Source of the DNA: Asaia bogorensis | GTDB lineage: Bacteria > Pseudomonadota > Alphaproteobacteria > Acetobacterales > Acetobacteraceae | Assembly: GCA_945886995.1 (NCBI GenBank) | Contig: CAMCZJ010000014.1 | Coordinates: 1-23,995, forward strand | Direction of reading: 5' to 3' | DNA: 23,995 nt | Shown: in pieces, positions 1 through 7,803 of the stretch | Position numbering within the stretch: the stretch's first letter is position 1 | How the letters are laid out: every line of letters begins with the position of its first letter | Translations under genes and position numbers: made by a program | The notes under the pieces: model-generated | Database searches by the model: none | What the model was told of the DNA's origin: nothing | Seen by the model: the letters and a program-made list of their open reading frames with translations, nothing else

Positions 1-53
1 GGCGCGTTCTGTTTTGGGGCGACCGCAACGCGAAAGGACTATTGGGCGCTGCC

Positions 54-1424
54 ATGTTTGAGGCTCTGTCCAGCAAGCTCAACGGTGTTTTTGATCGGCT
101 GCGCCGCCGCGGCGCGCTGAGCGAAGCCGATGTGACCGAAGCGCTGCGCGAAGTGCGCGTGGCGTTGCTGGAAGCTGATGTGGCCTTGCCGGTGGTCCGC
201 GACCTGGTTGCGCGCGTGAAGGAACGCGCCGTGGGGCAGGAGGTAATCCGCTCCGTCTCCCCCGCGCAGCAGGTCATCAAAATCGTCAATGATGCTTTGG
301 TGGAAGCGCTTGGTGGCACGGAAGGGGCGCGCGGCATTGATCTGAACGCGCCGGCACCCGTCGCCATTCTGATGGTGGGCTTGCAGGGTTCGGGCAAGAC
401 CACAACCTCGGGCAAGATCGCGCTGCGCCTAAAGGGCCGCGACAAGAAAAAAGTGCTGCTGGCGTCGTTGGACGTGCATCGTCCGGCGGCGCAGTTGCAG
501 TTGCAGCAATTGGCCGAACGCGTGGAAGTAACCAGCCTGCCGATCATCGCCGGCCAGCGCCCGCTTGAAATCGCCGCCCGCGCCATGGATGTGGCCCGGC
601 GCGAATTATACGATGTGGTGGTGCTGGATACCGCCGGGCGCCTTGCGATTGATGAAGCGCTGATGGCCGAGGTGGCCGAGGTGAAGGCCGCCACCAAGCC
701 GCATGAAACCTTGCTGGTTGTGGACGCCATGACCGGGCAGGATGCGGTGAATACCGCCAAAGCCTTTCAGGAAAAAGTGGGCGTCACTGGCATTGTGATG
801 ACGCGCGTGGATGGCGATGCGCGTGGTGGTGCGGCGCTTTCCATGCGGGCCGTCACCGGCGCGCCAATCAAGCTTCTGGGCGCCGGCGAAAAGCTGGATG
901 CGCTTGAAGATTTCCACCCCGATCGCATCGCGGGCCGTATCCTCGGCATGGGCGATATCGTCTCCTTGGTGGAAAAAGCCGCCGAGACGATTGACCAGGC
1001 GGAGGCTGAAAAGCTCGCCGCGCGCATGCAAAAGGGCCAGTTCACGCTGGATGATTATGCGGCGCAACTCAAGCAAATCGGCAAGATGGGCAGCCTGCAA
1101 GGTATTCTTGGCATGTTGCCCGGCGTGCAGAAGGTGAAGGCGCAGTTGGAAGGCGCCAATCTGGATACCGCCATTCTGAAGCGTCAGGCGGCGATCATTT
1201 CCAGCATGACGCCCAAGGAACGCCGCACACCTGATCTGCTGAAGGCATCGCGCAAGCGCCGCATCGCGGCTGGGTCCGGCACCACGGTGCAGGATGTGAA
1301 CAGGCTGCTGAAGCAATTCGACGATATGTCCGCGATGATGAAGCGGATGAGCAAAATTGGCCAAAAGGGGCTGATGCGTGGCGGGCTTGCCGCGCTGCTC
1401 CCCCAAGGCCGGAGGCCGTTTTGA
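54..1424 (+). CDS. ffh: Signal recognition particle GTPase Ffh
   Basis: Protein subunit of the signal recognition particle. It binds signal sequences and SRP RNA at the ribosome and delivers nascent membrane proteins to FtsY at the inner membrane. The product is 456 aa, close to the usual ~450. The order is an N-terminal helical bundle (about 1-90), the NG GTPase domain with P-loop GLQGSGKTT (109-117) and DTAGR (192-196), a TRVD element where TKxD is usual, then the methionine-rich M domain with GSLQGILGMLPG and SRKRRIAAGSG. I chose the ATG at 54 (MFEALSSKL, the conserved Ffh start) over an in-frame TTG at 42, which lies only 3 nt after AAGGA (34-38); that leaves a long 15-nt spacing to the ATG. 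It leads the ribosomal-protein and tRNA-modification block and may be co-transcribed with rpsP 54 nt downstream. Identity is very secure; the exact start is slightly less so. Confidence 0.96.
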   Translation: MFEALSSKLNGVFDRLRRRGALSEADVTEALREVRVALLEADVALPVVRDLVARVKERAVGQEVIRSVSPAQQVIKIVNDALVEALGGTEGARGIDLNAPAPVAILMVGLQGSGKTTTSGKIALRLKGRDKKKVLLASLDVHRPAAQLQLQQLAERVEVTSLPIIAGQRPLEIAARAMDVARRELYDVVVLDTAGRLAIDEALMAEVAEVKAATKPHETLLVVDAMTGQDAVNTAKAFQEKVGVTGIVMTRVDGDARGGAALSMRAVTGAPIKLLGAGEKLDALEDFHPDRIAGRILGMGDIVSLVEKAAETIDQAEAEKLAARMQKGQFTLDDYAAQLKQIGKMGSLQGILGMLPGVQKVKAQLEGANLDTAILKRQAAIISSMTPKERRTPDLLKASRKRRIAAGSGTTVQDVNRLLKQFDDMSAMMKRMSKIGQKGLMRGGLAALLPQGRRPF

Positions 1425-1478
1425 TGACGGCCTTCACCAAACCCCTCGTTTCAAGTCACTAAAGAAAGGAATACCCAT

Positions 1479-1817
1479 ATGGCTCTCAAGATTCGCCTGG
1501 CTCGCGCTGGTGCCAAGAAGCGCCCTTATTACCACATCGTGGTTGCCGATAGCCGCAGCCCGCGCGATGGCCGCTTCATCGAAAAGGTGGGCTCCTACAA
1601 CCCGATGCTGCCTTCTGAACATGCGGATCGTATTCGCTTGCAGGAAGATCGGCTGAAGCATTGGATCGGCAATGGCGCGGTCGCGACCGAACGCGTGGCG
1701 CGCTTCCTGGGTAAGGCTGGCTTGATCGCCATGCCGGCGATCCCGGCGCAAACGAAGCAGGCTGAGCCGAAGAAGAAGGCGCAGGAACGCGCCGCGGCCG
1801 CCGCGGCGGCTGGCTGA
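1479..1817 (+). CDS. rpsP: 30S ribosomal protein S16
   Basis: Small-subunit ribosomal protein S16, which binds 16S rRNA during 30S assembly. The 112-aa product starts with the conserved MALKIRLARAG and contains KRPYYHIVVADSR and RDGRFIEKVGSYNP, the family signature. The C-terminus is an alanine/lysine-rich tail, common in alphaproteobacterial S16. The start is set by AAAGGA (1465-1470), 8 nt before the ATG. It sits in the classic rpsP-rimM-trmD-rplS order. Confidence 0.97.
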   Translation: MALKIRLARAGAKKRPYYHIVVADSRSPRDGRFIEKVGSYNPMLPSEHADRIRLQEDRLKHWIGNGAVATERVARFLGKAGLIAMPAIPAQTKQAEPKKKAQERAAAAAAAG

Positions 1818-1847
1818 AGCAAGTTTTAGCCAAAGGCAGCACGGCAG

Positions 1848-2366
1848 ATGGGCGGCAAGCGCGTTATGGTGGGGGAGTTCGGCAGGCCGCATGGCGTGCG
1901 CGGGCTTTTGCGCCTGCGTGCCTTCACCGCTGATCCTGCCGCCGTCACCGCCTATGGCCCGCTTTCCGATGAGGCCGGCACGCGGCATTTCCGCCTGACG
2001 CTTAAGGGCCCTGATCTGGTCGCTGTTGAAGGTGTCTCGGACCGGGACGCCGCGCAGCGCCTGACCGGCACCCGCCTTTTCGTCGCGCGGGAGGCTTTGC
2101 CCCCCACCGAGGAAGAGGAATTCTACCTGACGGATCTGATCGGCCTTGCGGCGGTGACAGAAGCGGGTGCGGCACTCGGCACCGTGCGCGCCGTGGAAGA
2201 CCATGGCGGTGGCGCCTTCCTGGTGATTGAGGGGGGGCAAGAAATGCTGCTGCCCTTCACGCGCCAGGTGGTGCCCGTGGTGGATATAGCTTCCGGCCGC
2301 CTTGTGGTGGTGCCGCCTGCCGAAGTGCTGGTGCCCCCGCAGGATGGGAAGGAGGCCGCGGCATGA
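1848..2366 (+). CDS. rimM: 16S rRNA processing/ribosome maturation factor RimM
   Basis: RimM helps 30S subunit maturation through contact with S19 and the 16S rRNA head. At 172 aa it has the expected two parts: an N-terminal RimM barrel (VGEFGRPHGVRGLLRLRAF, ending near the REALPP segment) and a C-terminal PRC-barrel-like part (EEFYLTDLIGLAA, AFLVIEGG, LLPFTRQVVPVVD). The first ATG follows a weak AAAGG (1832-1836) at 11 nt. An internal ATG at 1866 (MVGEFGRPHG) is a possible alternative start. The stop overlaps the trmD start as ATGA, which implies translational coupling. Confidence 0.93.
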   Translation: MGGKRVMVGEFGRPHGVRGLLRLRAFTADPAAVTAYGPLSDEAGTRHFRLTLKGPDLVAVEGVSDRDAAQRLTGTRLFVAREALPPTEEEEFYLTDLIGLAAVTEAGAALGTVRAVEDHGGGAFLVIEGGQEMLLPFTRQVVPVVDIASGRLVVVPPAEVLVPPQDGKEAAA

Positions 2367-3103
2367 CCTGGCGCGCCGATATCCTGACGCTGTTCCCGGA
2401 AATGTTCCCGGGGCCGCTTGGGCTTTCCTTGGCCGGTCGTGGGCTGCGCGAAGGGCTTTGGTCTTTGGTCGCGCACGATATCCGCGACCATGCCAAGGAC
2501 CGCCATCGCAGCGTGGATGACACACCCTTCGGCGGCGGTGCCGGCATGGTGCTGCGCCCGGATGTGGTGGATGCGGCCATTGGCGCGGCCTTGGCTGAGA
2601 CGCCAGCAAGGCCAGTCATCTACCTGACACCGCGCGGGCGGTTGCTTGATCAGGCGCTGGTCCGGGAATTGGCGGCGGGGTCAGGGGCTGTGCTGCTGTG
2701 TGGGCGCTATGAAGGTGTGGATCAGCGCGTGATTGAAGCGCGCGGCATGCTGGAAATCTCGATCGGCGATTATGTGCTGAGCGGGGGGGAATTGGCCGCG
2801 CTCACGCTGCTGGATGCCTGTGTGCGCTTGCTGCCGGGCGTCATGGGGGCAGCGGAAAGCGCTGCCGAGGAAAGCCATGGCGCCGAGGGGCTTTTGGAAT
2901 ACCCGCATTACACGCGCCCTGCCGAATGGGCGGGCCGTGCCGTGCCGGAGGTACTGCTTTCGGGCCACCACGCCGCCATCGCGGCTTGGCGCCGGGCCGA
3001 AAGCGAAAACATCACAAAGGAACGCCGCCCCGATTTGTGGGCGCGGCATGAAACAGCGCGCGGAGGCGCGGGGGCCATTGCCGGCCATCCCGCCGCCGCC
3101 TAA
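2363..3103 (+). CDS. trmD: tRNA (guanine37-N1)-methyltransferase TrmD
   Basis: Uses SAM to methylate G37 next to the anticodon of some tRNAs and so prevents frameshifting. The 246-aa product shows the SPOUT trefoil-knot signatures LLCGRYEGVDQRV (111-123) and EISIGDYVLSGGE (131-143), plus the C-terminal GLLEYPHYTRP (176-186). The residue that I align with the catalytic Asp169 of E. coli TrmD lies in AAEES and appears to be Glu rather than Asp; this is from memory of the E. coli sequence. AAGGAGG (2349-2355) sits 7 nt before the ATG, inside the end of rimM. The gene overlaps rimM by 4 nt and is followed 24 nt later by rplS. Confidence 0.96.
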   Translation: MTWRADILTLFPEMFPGPLGLSLAGRGLREGLWSLVAHDIRDHAKDRHRSVDDTPFGGGAGMVLRPDVVDAAIGAALAETPARPVIYLTPRGRLLDQALVRELAAGSGAVLLCGRYEGVDQRVIEARGMLEISIGDYVLSGGELAALTLLDACVRLLPGVMGAAESAAEESHGAEGLLEYPHYTRPAEWAGRAVPEVLLSGHHAAIAAWRRAESENITKERRPDLWARHETARGGAGAIAGHPAAA

Positions 3104-3127
3104 AGAAACCGAAGAAAGGGTACCAAC

Positions 3128-3523
3128 ATGAATATCTTGCAGCAATTCGAAGCTGATCAGCAGGCCAAGCTTGCCGCAGCCCGCGCCACGCCGGATTTCG
3201 GCCCGGGCGATACGGTGCGCGGGATGGTGAAGGTGGTGGAAGGCGAACGCATCCGCACCCAGGCTTATGAAGGCGTGGTGATCGCGCGTTCCAACAAGGG
3301 CGTGCAGAGCAATTTCACCGTCCGCAAGCTTTCCTATGGTGAAGGTGTGGAGCGCGTATTCCCGCTGTATAGCCCGAATGTCGCGGAAATTCAGGTGGTG
3401 CGTCGCGGCAAGGTGCGTCGCGCGAAGCTCTATTACCTGCGTGGCCGCACCGGCAAATCCGCGCGTATTGCGGAAAAGCTGGGCATGAAGGCTGCTAGCC
3501 CCGCCAAGGCTGCCGAAGGCTGA
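3128..3523 (+). CDS. rplS: 50S ribosomal protein L19
   Basis: Large-subunit protein L19, located at the 30S-50S interface. The 131-aa product contains the hallmark FTVRKLSYGEGVERVFPLYS (residues about 58-77), followed by RRGKVRRAKLYYLRGRTGK. GAAAGGG (3114-3120) is 7 nt upstream of the ATG. It is the last gene of the ribosomal block; a strong intrinsic terminator lies immediately downstream. Confidence 0.97.
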   Translation: MNILQQFEADQQAKLAAARATPDFGPGDTVRGMVKVVEGERIRTQAYEGVVIARSNKGVQSNFTVRKLSYGEGVERVFPLYSPNVAEIQVVRRGKVRRAKLYYLRGRTGKSARIAEKLGMKAASPAKAAEG

Positions 3524-3530
3524 ATTAAAC

Positions 3531-3560
3531 GCGCCGCGCTGAAAGGCGCGGCGTTTTCTT
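3531..3560 (+). terminator. Intrinsic terminator after rplS
   Basis: A perfect 8-bp GC stem, CGCCGCGC (3532-3539) with GCGCGGCG (3546-3553), has a 6-nt loop and is followed by TTTTCTT (3554-3560). It lies 8 nt past the rplS stop and separates the ribosomal block from leuC, whose Shine-Dalgarno sequence follows at about 3570. Confidence 0.88.
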
Positions 3561-3582
3561 GTGATGTAAGGGGGAAGATGAA

Positions 3583-5013
3583 ATGTCAGCGCAGAAGCCG
3601 CGTACGCTGTTCGACAAGATTTGGGACGCGCATGTTGTTGAAACCCTGCCGGATGGCACGGCACTGCTCTACATTGATTTGCATCTGACCCATGAAGTGA
3701 CCACGCCGCAGGCTTTTGATGGCCTGCGCGCCGCGGGGCGCAAGGTGCGCCGCCCGGATGCCACGCTGGCCGTGGTGGACCATAATATTGCGACCGATGA
3801 CAGCCGCCGCACCGGCATTGTGGACCCCGAAAGCCGCTTGCAGGTTGAAACGCTGGAAAAGAACGTCGTTGAATTCGGCGTGCCCTACATCCCGCTGCTC
3901 GATGACCGTCAGGGCATTGTGCATGTGATCGGCCCGGAATTGGGCCGTTCGCTACCGGGCATGACGATTGTGTGTGGCGATAGCCATACCTCGACCCATG
4001 GCGCCATGGGCGCGCTGGCGTTTGGTATTGGTACATCGGAAGTGGAACATGTGCTGGCGACGCAGACGCTGTTGCAGAAGCCCGCCAAGAACATGCGTGT
4101 TTCCGTGGATGGCAACCTCGCTTTTGGCTGTTCCGGCAAGGATATTGTGCTGGCCATCATCGGCAAGATCGGCACGGCGGGCGGCACAGGCCATGTGATT
4201 GAATATGCCGGCGATGCGATCCGCGCGCTGGACATGGCCGGCCGCATGACGGTCTGCAACATGACCATCGAAGGCGGTGCGCGTGCTGGCATGGTAGCGC
4301 CGGACCAAACCACGTTTGATTACATCGCGAAAACGCCGAATGGCCCGAAGGGTGAGGCGTTCAAGCGCGCGCTCGAATGGTGGAAGACGCTGCCTTCCGA
4401 TAAGGGTGCCCATTTCGACAAGGAATTGCGCCTGGCCGCGCATGAAATCGCCCCGCAAGTGACCTGGGGCACCAACCCTGAAGCGGTGCTGCCGATCACG
4501 GGTATTGTGCCGAACCCAGCGGATGAGGGCGATGAAGCCAAGCGCGCGCAGCTGCAGCGCATGGTTGACTATATGGGCCTCGCGCCCGGCCAACGCCTGA
4601 CCGATCTCAAGGTTGATGTTGTCTTCATCGGTTCCTGCACCAATAGCCGGATTGAAGATATCCGAGCTGCCGCCGCCATCGCGAAAGGCCGGCGCGTGTC
4701 GGATCATGTGCGCGCTTTGGTCGTGCCTGGCTCTGGCCTTGTGAAGAAGCAGGCGGAAGCGGAAGGGCTTGATCGCATCCTGCGCGAAGCGGGCTTTGAA
4801 TGGCGCGAAGCGGGCTGTTCCATGTGCCTTGGCATGAACCCGGATAAACTCACGCCCGGTCAACGCAGCGCCAGCACGTCCAACCGCAATTTCGAAGGTC
4901 GTCAGGGCCCCGGCGGGCGAACGCATTTGTTGAGCCCCGCCATGGCCGCGGCGGCGGCGTTGGCAGGCCATTTGGCCGATGTGCGTGATTATCAGCCGAA
5001 GGGAGCGATCTGA
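3583..5013 (+). CDS. leuC: 3-isopropylmalate dehydratase large subunit
   Basis: Isopropylmalate isomerase large subunit. With LeuD it interconverts 2- and 3-isopropylmalate in leucine synthesis, using a [4Fe-4S] cluster in the cytoplasm. The 476-aa product has CGDSHTSTHGAMGALAFGIG and the three cluster cysteines: C352 in FIGSCTNSR, and C412 and C415 in GCSMCLGMNPD. These match the spacing in E. coli LeuC (466 aa). AAGGGGGA (about 3568-3575) precedes the ATG. leuD starts just after the leuC stop, so the two subunits are made from one transcript. Confidence 0.97.
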   Translation: MSAQKPRTLFDKIWDAHVVETLPDGTALLYIDLHLTHEVTTPQAFDGLRAAGRKVRRPDATLAVVDHNIATDDSRRTGIVDPESRLQVETLEKNVVEFGVPYIPLLDDRQGIVHVIGPELGRSLPGMTIVCGDSHTSTHGAMGALAFGIGTSEVEHVLATQTLLQKPAKNMRVSVDGNLAFGCSGKDIVLAIIGKIGTAGGTGHVIEYAGDAIRALDMAGRMTVCNMTIEGGARAGMVAPDQTTFDYIAKTPNGPKGEAFKRALEWWKTLPSDKGAHFDKELRLAAHEIAPQVTWGTNPEAVLPITGIVPNPADEGDEAKRAQLQRMVDYMGLAPGQRLTDLKVDVVFIGSCTNSRIEDIRAAAAIAKGRRVSDHVRALVVPGSGLVKKQAEAEGLDRILREAGFEWREAGCSMCLGMNPDKLTPGQRSASTSNRNFEGRQGPGGRTHLLSPAMAAAAALAGHLADVRDYQPKGAI

Positions 5014-5014
5014 C

Positions 5015-5626
5015 ATGCAAGCCTTCACCAAGCTTACCGGTATCGCGGCCCCCTTGCCCAAGGCGAATGTGGATACGGACCAGATCATCCCGGCGCGGTT
5101 TTTGAAATCCATTAGCCGCCTGGGGTTCGGGAAGAATCTTTTCGCCAATTTCCGCTTCAAGGAAGATGGTTCGGAAAACCCGGATTTCGTGCTGAATCAG
5201 GAACCCTATCGTAAGGCCGAAGTGCTGATTGCGTTTGAGAATTTCGGCTGCGGGTCTTCGCGCGAACACGCGCCCTGGGCCTTGCTTGATTTCGGCATTC
5301 GCTGCGTGATTGCGCCCGATTTCGCCGATATCTTCCATAACAACTGCTTCAAGAATGGCGTGCTGCCCGTGCGCCTGCCGCGCGAGATTTGCGAAAAGCT
5401 GATGGAAGACGCGAAGATGGGCGGCAATGCGCGCATCAGCATTGATCTTGAACGCCAAGTGGTGGTGCGCCCGAATGGGGAGGAAATCCCCTTCCAGATT
5501 GATCCCTTCCGCCGGCATCTGCTGCTGAATGGGCTGGATGATATCGGCCAGACCATGCAGCATGCGCCGGCGATTGATGGCTTTGAAGCCCGTCAGCGCG
5601 CGGCCCAGCCCTGGCTTTATGCCTGA
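5015..5626 (+). CDS. leuD: 3-isopropylmalate dehydratase small subunit
   Basis: Small subunit of isopropylmalate isomerase; it forms the swivelling domain that completes the LeuC active site. The 203-aa product begins MQAFTKLTGIAAPLP and carries NVDTDQIIPARFLK and FENFGCGSSREHAPWAL, both diagnostic. I chose the ATG at 5015 because AAGGGAG (4999-5005) sits 9 nt upstream; an in-frame ATG at 4979 would overlap the end of leuC and lacks family similarity. Only 1 nt separates the leuC stop from this start. Confidence 0.96.
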   Translation: MQAFTKLTGIAAPLPKANVDTDQIIPARFLKSISRLGFGKNLFANFRFKEDGSENPDFVLNQEPYRKAEVLIAFENFGCGSSREHAPWALLDFGIRCVIAPDFADIFHNNCFKNGVLPVRLPREICEKLMEDAKMGGNARISIDLERQVVVRPNGEEIPFQIDPFRRHLLLNGLDDIGQTMQHAPAIDGFEARQRAAQPWLYA

Positions 5627-5635
5627 TTGATACCC

Positions 5636-5658
5636 GCCCCGGCGCGTGAAGCCGGGGC
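5636..5658 (+). other. Perfect hairpin between leuD and leuB
   Basis: GCCCCGGC (5636-5643) pairs perfectly with GCCGGGGC (5651-5658) around a 7-nt loop. There is no T-tract after it, and the leuB Shine-Dalgarno sequence starts 4 nt later. It is therefore more likely an intercistronic stability or attenuating stem than a full terminator. This is inference from sequence alone. Confidence 0.5.
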
Positions 5659-5673
5659 CTTGAGGAAAACGCC

Positions 5674-6786
5674 ATGTCATCGAACAAAAAGCTTCTCATC
5701 CTGCCCGGCGACGGGATTGGCCCCGAAGTGATGCGCGAAGTGCGCCGCGTGGTGGATTGGATGGATCACCGCCGCCATGTCTCCTTCAAGATTGAAGAAG
5801 GCTTGGTGGGTGGGGCCGCGCTGGATGCGGAAGGCACGCCCTGTTCAGATGAAACGGTACAACGTGCAAAGGCTGCCGATGCGGTCTTGTTCGGGTCCGT
5901 AGGTGGGCCGAAATGGGATTCCATGCCCTTCGACAAGCGCCCGGAGCTTGGCGTGCTGCGGCTGCGCAAGGATCTTGGCCTTTTCGCCAATCTCCGCCCC
6001 GCCGTTGTGCTTGATGCGCTGGTGGATGCTTCGTCGTTGAAGGCCGATCTGGTGCGCGGGCTTGATGTGATGATCGTGCGCGAATCGACCGGCGGGATTT
6101 ACTTTGGCGAGCCGCGCGGCATCCACACAGACGCCAAGGGCAAGCGTATTGGCATTGACACCGAAGTCTATTCGGAAGACGAAATCGCCCGTGTGGCCCG
6201 CGTGGCCTTTGATTTGGCACGCAAGCGCCGCAACAAGGTGACCAGCGTTGAAAAGGCGAATGTGATGCAGTCCGGGCGGCTATGGCGCGCGGTGGTCGGC
6301 GAAATCGGTAAGGCCGAATTCCCCGATGTCGAACTTGAGCATATGTATGCCGATAACTGCGCCATGCAGCTCTGCTCTCGCCCGAAGCAGTTTGATGTGA
6401 TCCTGGGGTCCAATCTGTTCGGCGATGTGCTTTCTGATCTGGCCGCTGCGCTGACCGGTTCTCTCGGCATGTTGCCATCTGCCACGCTGGGCGCCGTTGA
6501 TGCTTCTGGCCGCCGCCATGCACTGTATGAACCTGTCCATGGCTCTGCGCCCGATATCGCCGGCAAGGGCATCGCCAATCCCTGCGCGCAAATCCTTTCC
6601 TTTGCCATGCTGCTGCGCTGGTCCTTCGGGATGGAAGAAGATGCGCGGCTGGTGGAAGCCGCTGTGGAAAAGGTGCTGTCGGGTGGGCTGCGCACCGCCG
6701 ATATCATGCAAACAGGCATGGCGCGTGTTGGCACCAGCGTAATGGGCGAAGCCGTGGTGCGGGAATTGGATAAACTCGCCGCATGA
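5674..6786 (+). CDS. leuB: 3-isopropylmalate dehydrogenase
   Basis: NAD-dependent oxidative decarboxylation of 3-isopropylmalate to 2-oxoisocaproate, the third leucine-specific step. The 370-aa product has the family motifs in order: LPGDGIGPEV near the N-terminus, LRLRKDLGLFANLRP, RESTGGIYFGEPR, VEKANVMQSGRLWR, a DNCAMQL segment, FGDVLSDLAAALTGSLGMLP and EPVHGSAPDIAGKGIANP (NAD-binding region). GAGGA (5662-5666) is 7 nt before the ATG. It follows leuD by 47 nt across a hairpin and probably shares its transcript. Confidence 0.97.
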   Translation: MSSNKKLLILPGDGIGPEVMREVRRVVDWMDHRRHVSFKIEEGLVGGAALDAEGTPCSDETVQRAKAADAVLFGSVGGPKWDSMPFDKRPELGVLRLRKDLGLFANLRPAVVLDALVDASSLKADLVRGLDVMIVRESTGGIYFGEPRGIHTDAKGKRIGIDTEVYSEDEIARVARVAFDLARKRRNKVTSVEKANVMQSGRLWRAVVGEIGKAEFPDVELEHMYADNCAMQLCSRPKQFDVILGSNLFGDVLSDLAAALTGSLGMLPSATLGAVDASGRRHALYEPVHGSAPDIAGKGIANPCAQILSFAMLLRWSFGMEEDARLVEAAVEKVLSGGLRTADIMQTGMARVGTSVMGEAVVRELDKLAA

Positions 6787-6792
6787 CATTTT

Positions 6793-6842
6793 AGCGACGC
6801 TTGCGGGGTTGCGCCTGAGGCGCCGCTCCGCTATCCGTCGCT
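6793..6842 (+). repeat. Long imperfect palindrome between leuB and tRNA-Arg
   Basis: Three nested arms form one long hairpin: AGCGACG (6793-6799) with CGTCGCT (6836-6842); GCGGGGT (6803-6809) with GCTCCGC (6825-6831), including two G-T pairs; and GCGCC (6811-6815) with GGCGC (6819-6823) around a TGA loop. No T-tract follows. It could be a dispersed palindromic element, a factor-assisted terminator for leuCDB, or a processing signal just before the tRNA. I cannot tell whether it recurs elsewhere in the genome. Confidence 0.55.
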
Positions 6843-6851
6843 TCATTAAGG

Positions 6852-6928
6852 GCGCCCGTAGCTCAGCTGGATAGAGCACCAGACTACGAATCTGGGGGTC
6901 AGGAGTTCGAATCTCTTCGGGCGCGCCA
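6852..6928 (+). tRNA. tRNA-Arg (anticodon ACG)
   Basis: The cloverleaf folds fully: a perfect 7-bp acceptor (GCGCCCG with CGGGCGC), D stem GCTC/GAGC, anticodon stem CCAGA/TCTGG around CTACGAA, a 5-nt variable loop, T stem AGGAG/CTCTT around TTCGAAT, discriminator G and encoded CCA (6926-6928). Anticodon ACG is at 6886-6888; A34 is normally deaminated to inosine by TadA, to read CGU, CGC and CGA arginine codons. Confidence 0.97.
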
Positions 6929-6961
6929 CAAGTTTTCATGAAAAATTTGTCATTCAGTCGG

Positions 6962-6985
6962 GGCGCGGATGTCGCGCCTTTTTTT
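6962..6985 (+). terminator. Intrinsic terminator after tRNA-Arg
   Basis: GGCGCG (6962-6967) pairs with CGCGCC (6973-6978) over a 5-nt loop, and seven T residues follow directly (6979-6985). It lies 33 nt past the tRNA 3' end, so it terminates the tRNA transcript. Confidence 0.9.
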
Positions 6986-7261
6986 GCGCAACCGGTTTCA
7001 GCATCGGTAATGGTTTAAGGACGTCTCCTCCTTGGAATAGAACCATGCGAAGCGGGTCAAAATGATTCGTGTTCGCGCAATGGATGTAATCCTGCCCGAT
7101 AAATCGTTGAATGCTTGAAGCCTGTCCCCTGGTTTGGGACTTTAGAGAGAATTGCCGCATCAGATTACGCTCGCGGATGCATCAATATTTCGCGCCTAGT
7201 CTACACTTATGTGCAAAAACCGTGTCTAATTATGAAATTATAGGAAGAACCCCTTGGACTT
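6986..7261. other. Intergenic stretch with no supported gene
   Basis: Between the tRNA terminator and the XRE gene I see no convincing coding region. The distal part (about 7195-7247) is AT-rich relative to the surroundings. It holds a short dyad, TAATT-N4-AATTA (7228-7241), just before AGGAAG (7242-7247), so it probably contains the promoter of the XRE gene. No clean -35/-10 pair could be assigned. Confidence 0.5.
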
Positions 7262-7786
7262 GTGGATAAGTCAATGGTGAACAGAACCATGGCTTTAAGA
7301 ATTCCCGACTCGAATGTACCGGAATGGTCGCGCCGCCTGCGCAGGGCGCGGCGCGCCAAAGGGCTTTCTCAGGTGGCGCTAGGCGAACTTATCGGCGCTT
7401 CTCAAGCCACCGTCGCCGATTGGGAAACCGGCAAGACCCGACCGCGCCACGAAACCTTGAAGCGCCTATTGCTCGCGCTTGACCTCTCCCTGCTCGAATT
7501 GATGCCGGATATGCCGCGCAGCGCTTCTGAAGCCGTGGCGCAGCCGCCGCTTTCAGCCGCCGAAGTGGCTGAGCAATTTGGGTCTTTACTGGATATCGTC
7601 TCACGCGAGTTGGACAGTACCGGGCATCCGGCCAGCTTGGCGAGCAAGGGTCGCTTCGCCTTCCAGATCTGGCGGAGCGCCGGGGGTACCCTGACCGAAG
7701 CGGCAGACCCCGAAGCCGCGCGGGAGCAATTGGCGGCCATCCGCGCCCTGCTGACCGATATGCGCAATTTTACCCCCGAGAGTTGA
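7262..7786 (+). CDS. XRE-family helix-turn-helix transcriptional regulator
   Basis: DNA-binding regulator of 174 aa. Residues about 24-80 form a Cro/C1-type HTH (RRLRRARRAKGLSQVALGEL, then GASQATVADWETGKTRP, then LKRLLLALDLSLLELM). The C-terminal ~90 residues are helical with no family I recognise and could be a dimerisation or sensing part. The start is uncertain: GTG at 7262 is 14 nt from AGGAAG, and ATGs at 7274 and 7289 are in frame and leave the HTH intact. It lies 66 nt upstream of a small membrane-protein gene with a dyad in its promoter region, which makes that gene a candidate target (inference). Confidence 0.85.
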   Translation: MDKSMVNRTMALRIPDSNVPEWSRRLRRARRAKGLSQVALGELIGASQATVADWETGKTRPRHETLKRLLLALDLSLLELMPDMPRSASEAVAQPPLSAAEVAEQFGSLLDIVSRELDSTGHPASLASKGRFAFQIWRSAGGTLTEAADPEAAREQLAAIRALLTDMRNFTPES

Positions 7787-7803
7787 TGCGCTGAATTTTC
7801 AGC

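Noticed and set aside
1413..1433. Hairpin AGGCCGT/ACGGCCT over the ffh stop codon as terminator
   Set aside because: Only 7 bp and no T-tract follows; rpsP starts 45 nt later, so it is not convincing as an intrinsic terminator.
1434..2609. Long minus-strand open frame (391 codons) opposite rpsP, rimM and trmD
   Set aside because: It is antisense to three certain genes, has no family resemblance and low-complexity Arg/His/Pro-rich content typical of reverse frames in GC-rich DNA.
2681..4036. Minus-strand open frame of 451 codons opposite trmD, rplS and leuC
   Set aside because: Antisense shadow across well-supported genes and the rplS terminator; no recognisable domain.
3952..5160. Minus-strand open frame of 402 codons opposite leuC/leuD
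   Set aside because: Shadow of leuC codon bias; composition is not protein-like.
6954..7160. Possible 68-codon minus-strand gene in the tRNA-XRE gap
   Set aside because: It overlaps the tRNA terminator, has no good ribosome-binding site and no recognisable features.
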